DNA of 6,199 nucleotides, from NCBI GenBank assembly GCA_030037055.1, contig JASHRZ010000464.1, positions 1-6,199 on the forward strand, read 5' to 3'. Under the pieces are notes generated by a model. That model saw nothing but the letters and a program-made list of their open reading frames with translations. It did not search any database and was not told the origin of the DNA. Shown piece by piece: positions 4,842-6,199 of the stretch (within the stretch, counting starts at the first letter, position 1; every line of letters begins with the position of its first letter). The stretch comes from Alphaproteobacteria bacterium (GTDB lineage: Bacteria > Pseudomonadota > Alphaproteobacteria > ATCC43930 > CGMCC-115725). The position numbers and the translations under genes are program-made.

Positions 4842-6199
4842 CTACTTCCAGATCGGCTTGCCGGTCCCCGGCAGCCCGTAGCTCGGCCATTTCGCCGTCA
4901 CCTCGGCGATGATCTCGTCGCTCATGCGGATCTTGCGGCCCCATTCGCGGTGCGTCTCCGGCGGCCATTTGTTGGTGGCGTCGAGCCCGATCTTGCCGCC
5001 GAGCCCCGATTCCGGCGCGGCGAAATCGAGATAGTCGATCGGCGTGTTCTCGACCACCGTGATGTCGCGCGCCGGGTCCATGCGCGTGGCGATCGCCCAC
5101 ATCACCTCGGGCCATCGCCGCGCGTCGATGTCGTCGTCGACGACGATGACGAATTTGGTATAGACGAACTGGCGCAGGAACGACCACACGCCCATCATCA
5201 CCCGCTTGGCATGGCCGGGATAGGCCTTGCGGATCGACGCCACGGCGATGCGATAGGAGCAGCCCTCGGGCGGCAGCCAGAAATCGACGATCTCCGGGAA
5301 TTGCTGCCGCAGCAGCGGAATGAACACCTCATTGAGCGCCTCGCCGAGGACCGAGGGCTCGTCGGGCGGCCGGCCGGTGAAGGTCGAGAGATAGATCGGG
5401 TCGCGGCGCATGGTGATGGCACTGATGCGGAACACCGGGAAGCGTTCGACCGCGTTGTAATAGCCGGTGTGGTCGCCGTAAGGTCCCTCCTCGCCCTCCT
5501 CGTCGAGCGCGACGTGGCCCTCGAGCACGATCTCCGCCTGCGCCGGCACTTTGAGCGGCACGGTCCGGCATTCGACCAGCTCGACCTTGCGGCCGCGCAA
5601 CAGTCCCGCGAACTGGTATTCCGACAGCGTGTCCGGCACCGGCGTCACCGCGGCGAGGATGGTGCCGGGATCGGCGCCGATCACCGCCGCCGCCGGCAGC
5701 GGCGCGCGCTTCTGCTCGGCCCAGCGCCGGTGGTGCTGCGCGCCGCCGCGATGCCTGAGCCAGCGCATCAGCGTGCGCTCGCGCCCGGTCACTTGCATGC
5801 GATAGATGCCGAGGTTGTAGTCGTCCTCGCGCCGCTCGCCCGGCCCCTTGGTCACCACCAGCGGCCAGGTGATAAGCGGCGCGGGCTCACCCGGCCAGCA
5901 GCTCTGGATCGGCAGCTGCGCGAGGTCAATTTCGTCGCCGGTGAGCACGACCTCTTGACAGGGCGCGCCCGTCACCGTCCTGGGCTGCATCGCCAGCACC
6001 GTCCTTAGCAGCGGCAGCAGCTCCAGCGCCTCGCGCCAGCCGCCGGGCGGCTCGGGCTGGCGCAGGAAGGCCAGAGTCTCGCCGATCTCGCGCAGCTGCC
6101 CCGGCTCGCGATCCATGCCCCAGGCGACGCGCTCGACCGTGCCGAAGAGATTGGTCAGCACCGGCATGGCGTAGCGCCCGCCATCGGGCTTCCGGACAT
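4842..6199 (-). CDS. ubiD: UbiD, 4-hydroxy-3-polyprenylbenzoate decarboxylase (N-terminus beyond the window)
   Basis: The frame is open to the window edge, giving 451 residues before TAG at 4842. UbiD proteins are about 490-500 residues, so roughly 45-50 N-terminal residues are missing. The first visible residues, VRKPDGGRYAMPVLTNLFGT, are internal sequence of the family, so the ATG at 6167 is not the true start. UbiD uses the prenylated FMN made by UbiX to decarboxylate the polyprenylated 4-hydroxybenzoate intermediate of ubiquinone synthesis. Conserved blocks include NLGIYRMQV (from 5816), containing the cofactor-site Asn and Arg, and EGPYGDHTGYYN (5489-5454), whose E and D are the acidic catalytic pair. 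Others are STFTGRPPDEPSVLGEALNE, IVDFWLPPEGCSYRIAV, HAKRVMMGVWSFLRQFVYTK, VVDDDIDARRWPEVMWAI, VENTPIDYLDFAAPESGLGG and GLDATNKWPPET. These match proteobacterial UbiD closely and separate it from generic UbiD-like decarboxylases. It converges on the cheZ-like gene, with a probable terminator just after its stop. No ubiX is present in the window. Confidence 0.95.
   Translation of the reverse strand, partial: VRKPDGGRYAMPVLTNLFGTVERVAWGMDREPGQLREIGETLAFLRQPEPPGGWREALELLPLLRTVLAMQPRTVTGAPCQEVVLTGDEIDLAQLPIQSCWPGEPAPLITWPLVVTKGPGERREDDYNLGIYRMQVTGRERTLMRWLRHRGGAQHHRRWAEQKRAPLPAAAVIGADPGTILAAVTPVPDTLSEYQFAGLLRGRKVELVECRTVPLKVPAQAEIVLEGHVALDEEGEEGPYGDHTGYYNAVERFPVFRISAITMRRDPIYLSTFTGRPPDEPSVLGEALNEVFIPLLRQQFPEIVDFWLPPEGCSYRIAVASIRKAYPGHAKRVMMGVWSFLRQFVYTKFVIVVDDDIDARRWPEVMWAIATRMDPARDITVVENTPIDYLDFAAPESGLGGKIGLDATNKWPPETHREWGRKIRMSDEIIAEVTAKWPSYGLPGTGKPIWK

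Noticed and set aside
4734..6008. 424-codon open frame on the plus strand
   Set aside because: It is antisense to ubiD, which is firmly identified; its composition is rich in R, H, D and A with no domain.
6165..6167. ATG at 6167 as the ubiD start
   Set aside because: Family homology continues upstream of it in the same frame to the window edge, so it is an internal methionine.

Overview
The window reads as high-GC bacterial chromosome, most likely from an alphaproteobacterium. The grounds are the base composition, the strong third-position G/C bias (which produces long antisense shadow frames), and a gene set of PmbA, proteobacterial UbiD and a CheZ-family protein. The exact lineage cannot be fixed from this sequence. 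No mobile element, CRISPR array, rRNA or tRNA was seen.

Layout: (1) 1-529, minus strand, a broken AraC-type regulator with a GyrI-like effector domain; it leaves the window at its C-terminal end. (2) 598-1938, minus, an intact pmbA (TldE) subunit of the TldD/PmbA protease. (3) 1998-2981, minus, an intact metal-dependent amidohydrolase of the ACMSD-like (Amidohydro_2) family, 59 nt upstream of pmbA in the same direction and plausibly co-transcribed with it. (4) 2982-3111, a short divergent intergenic region. (5) 3112-4023, plus, an intact pirin-family bicupin. (6) 4106-4692, plus, a CheZ-family chemotaxis phosphatase reading frame broken by an in-frame stop and a frameshift. (7) 4693-4841, a convergent intergenic region packed with inverted repeats, the last of which looks like the ubiD terminator. 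(8) 4842 to the window end, minus, ubiD, lacking only its N-terminal roughly 45-50 residues beyond the edge.

The intact genes are ordinary: ubiquinone biosynthesis (UbiD), peptide maturation or proteolysis (PmbA), an oxidoreductive or regulatory cupin (pirin), and a hydrolase or decarboxylase of unknown substrate. They do not form an obvious single pathway. The notable pattern is that both regulatory or signalling genes carry several lesions, while all four enzyme or cupin genes are clean. That fits either recent gene decay or local sequence error. I found no convincing undescribed multi-gene system.
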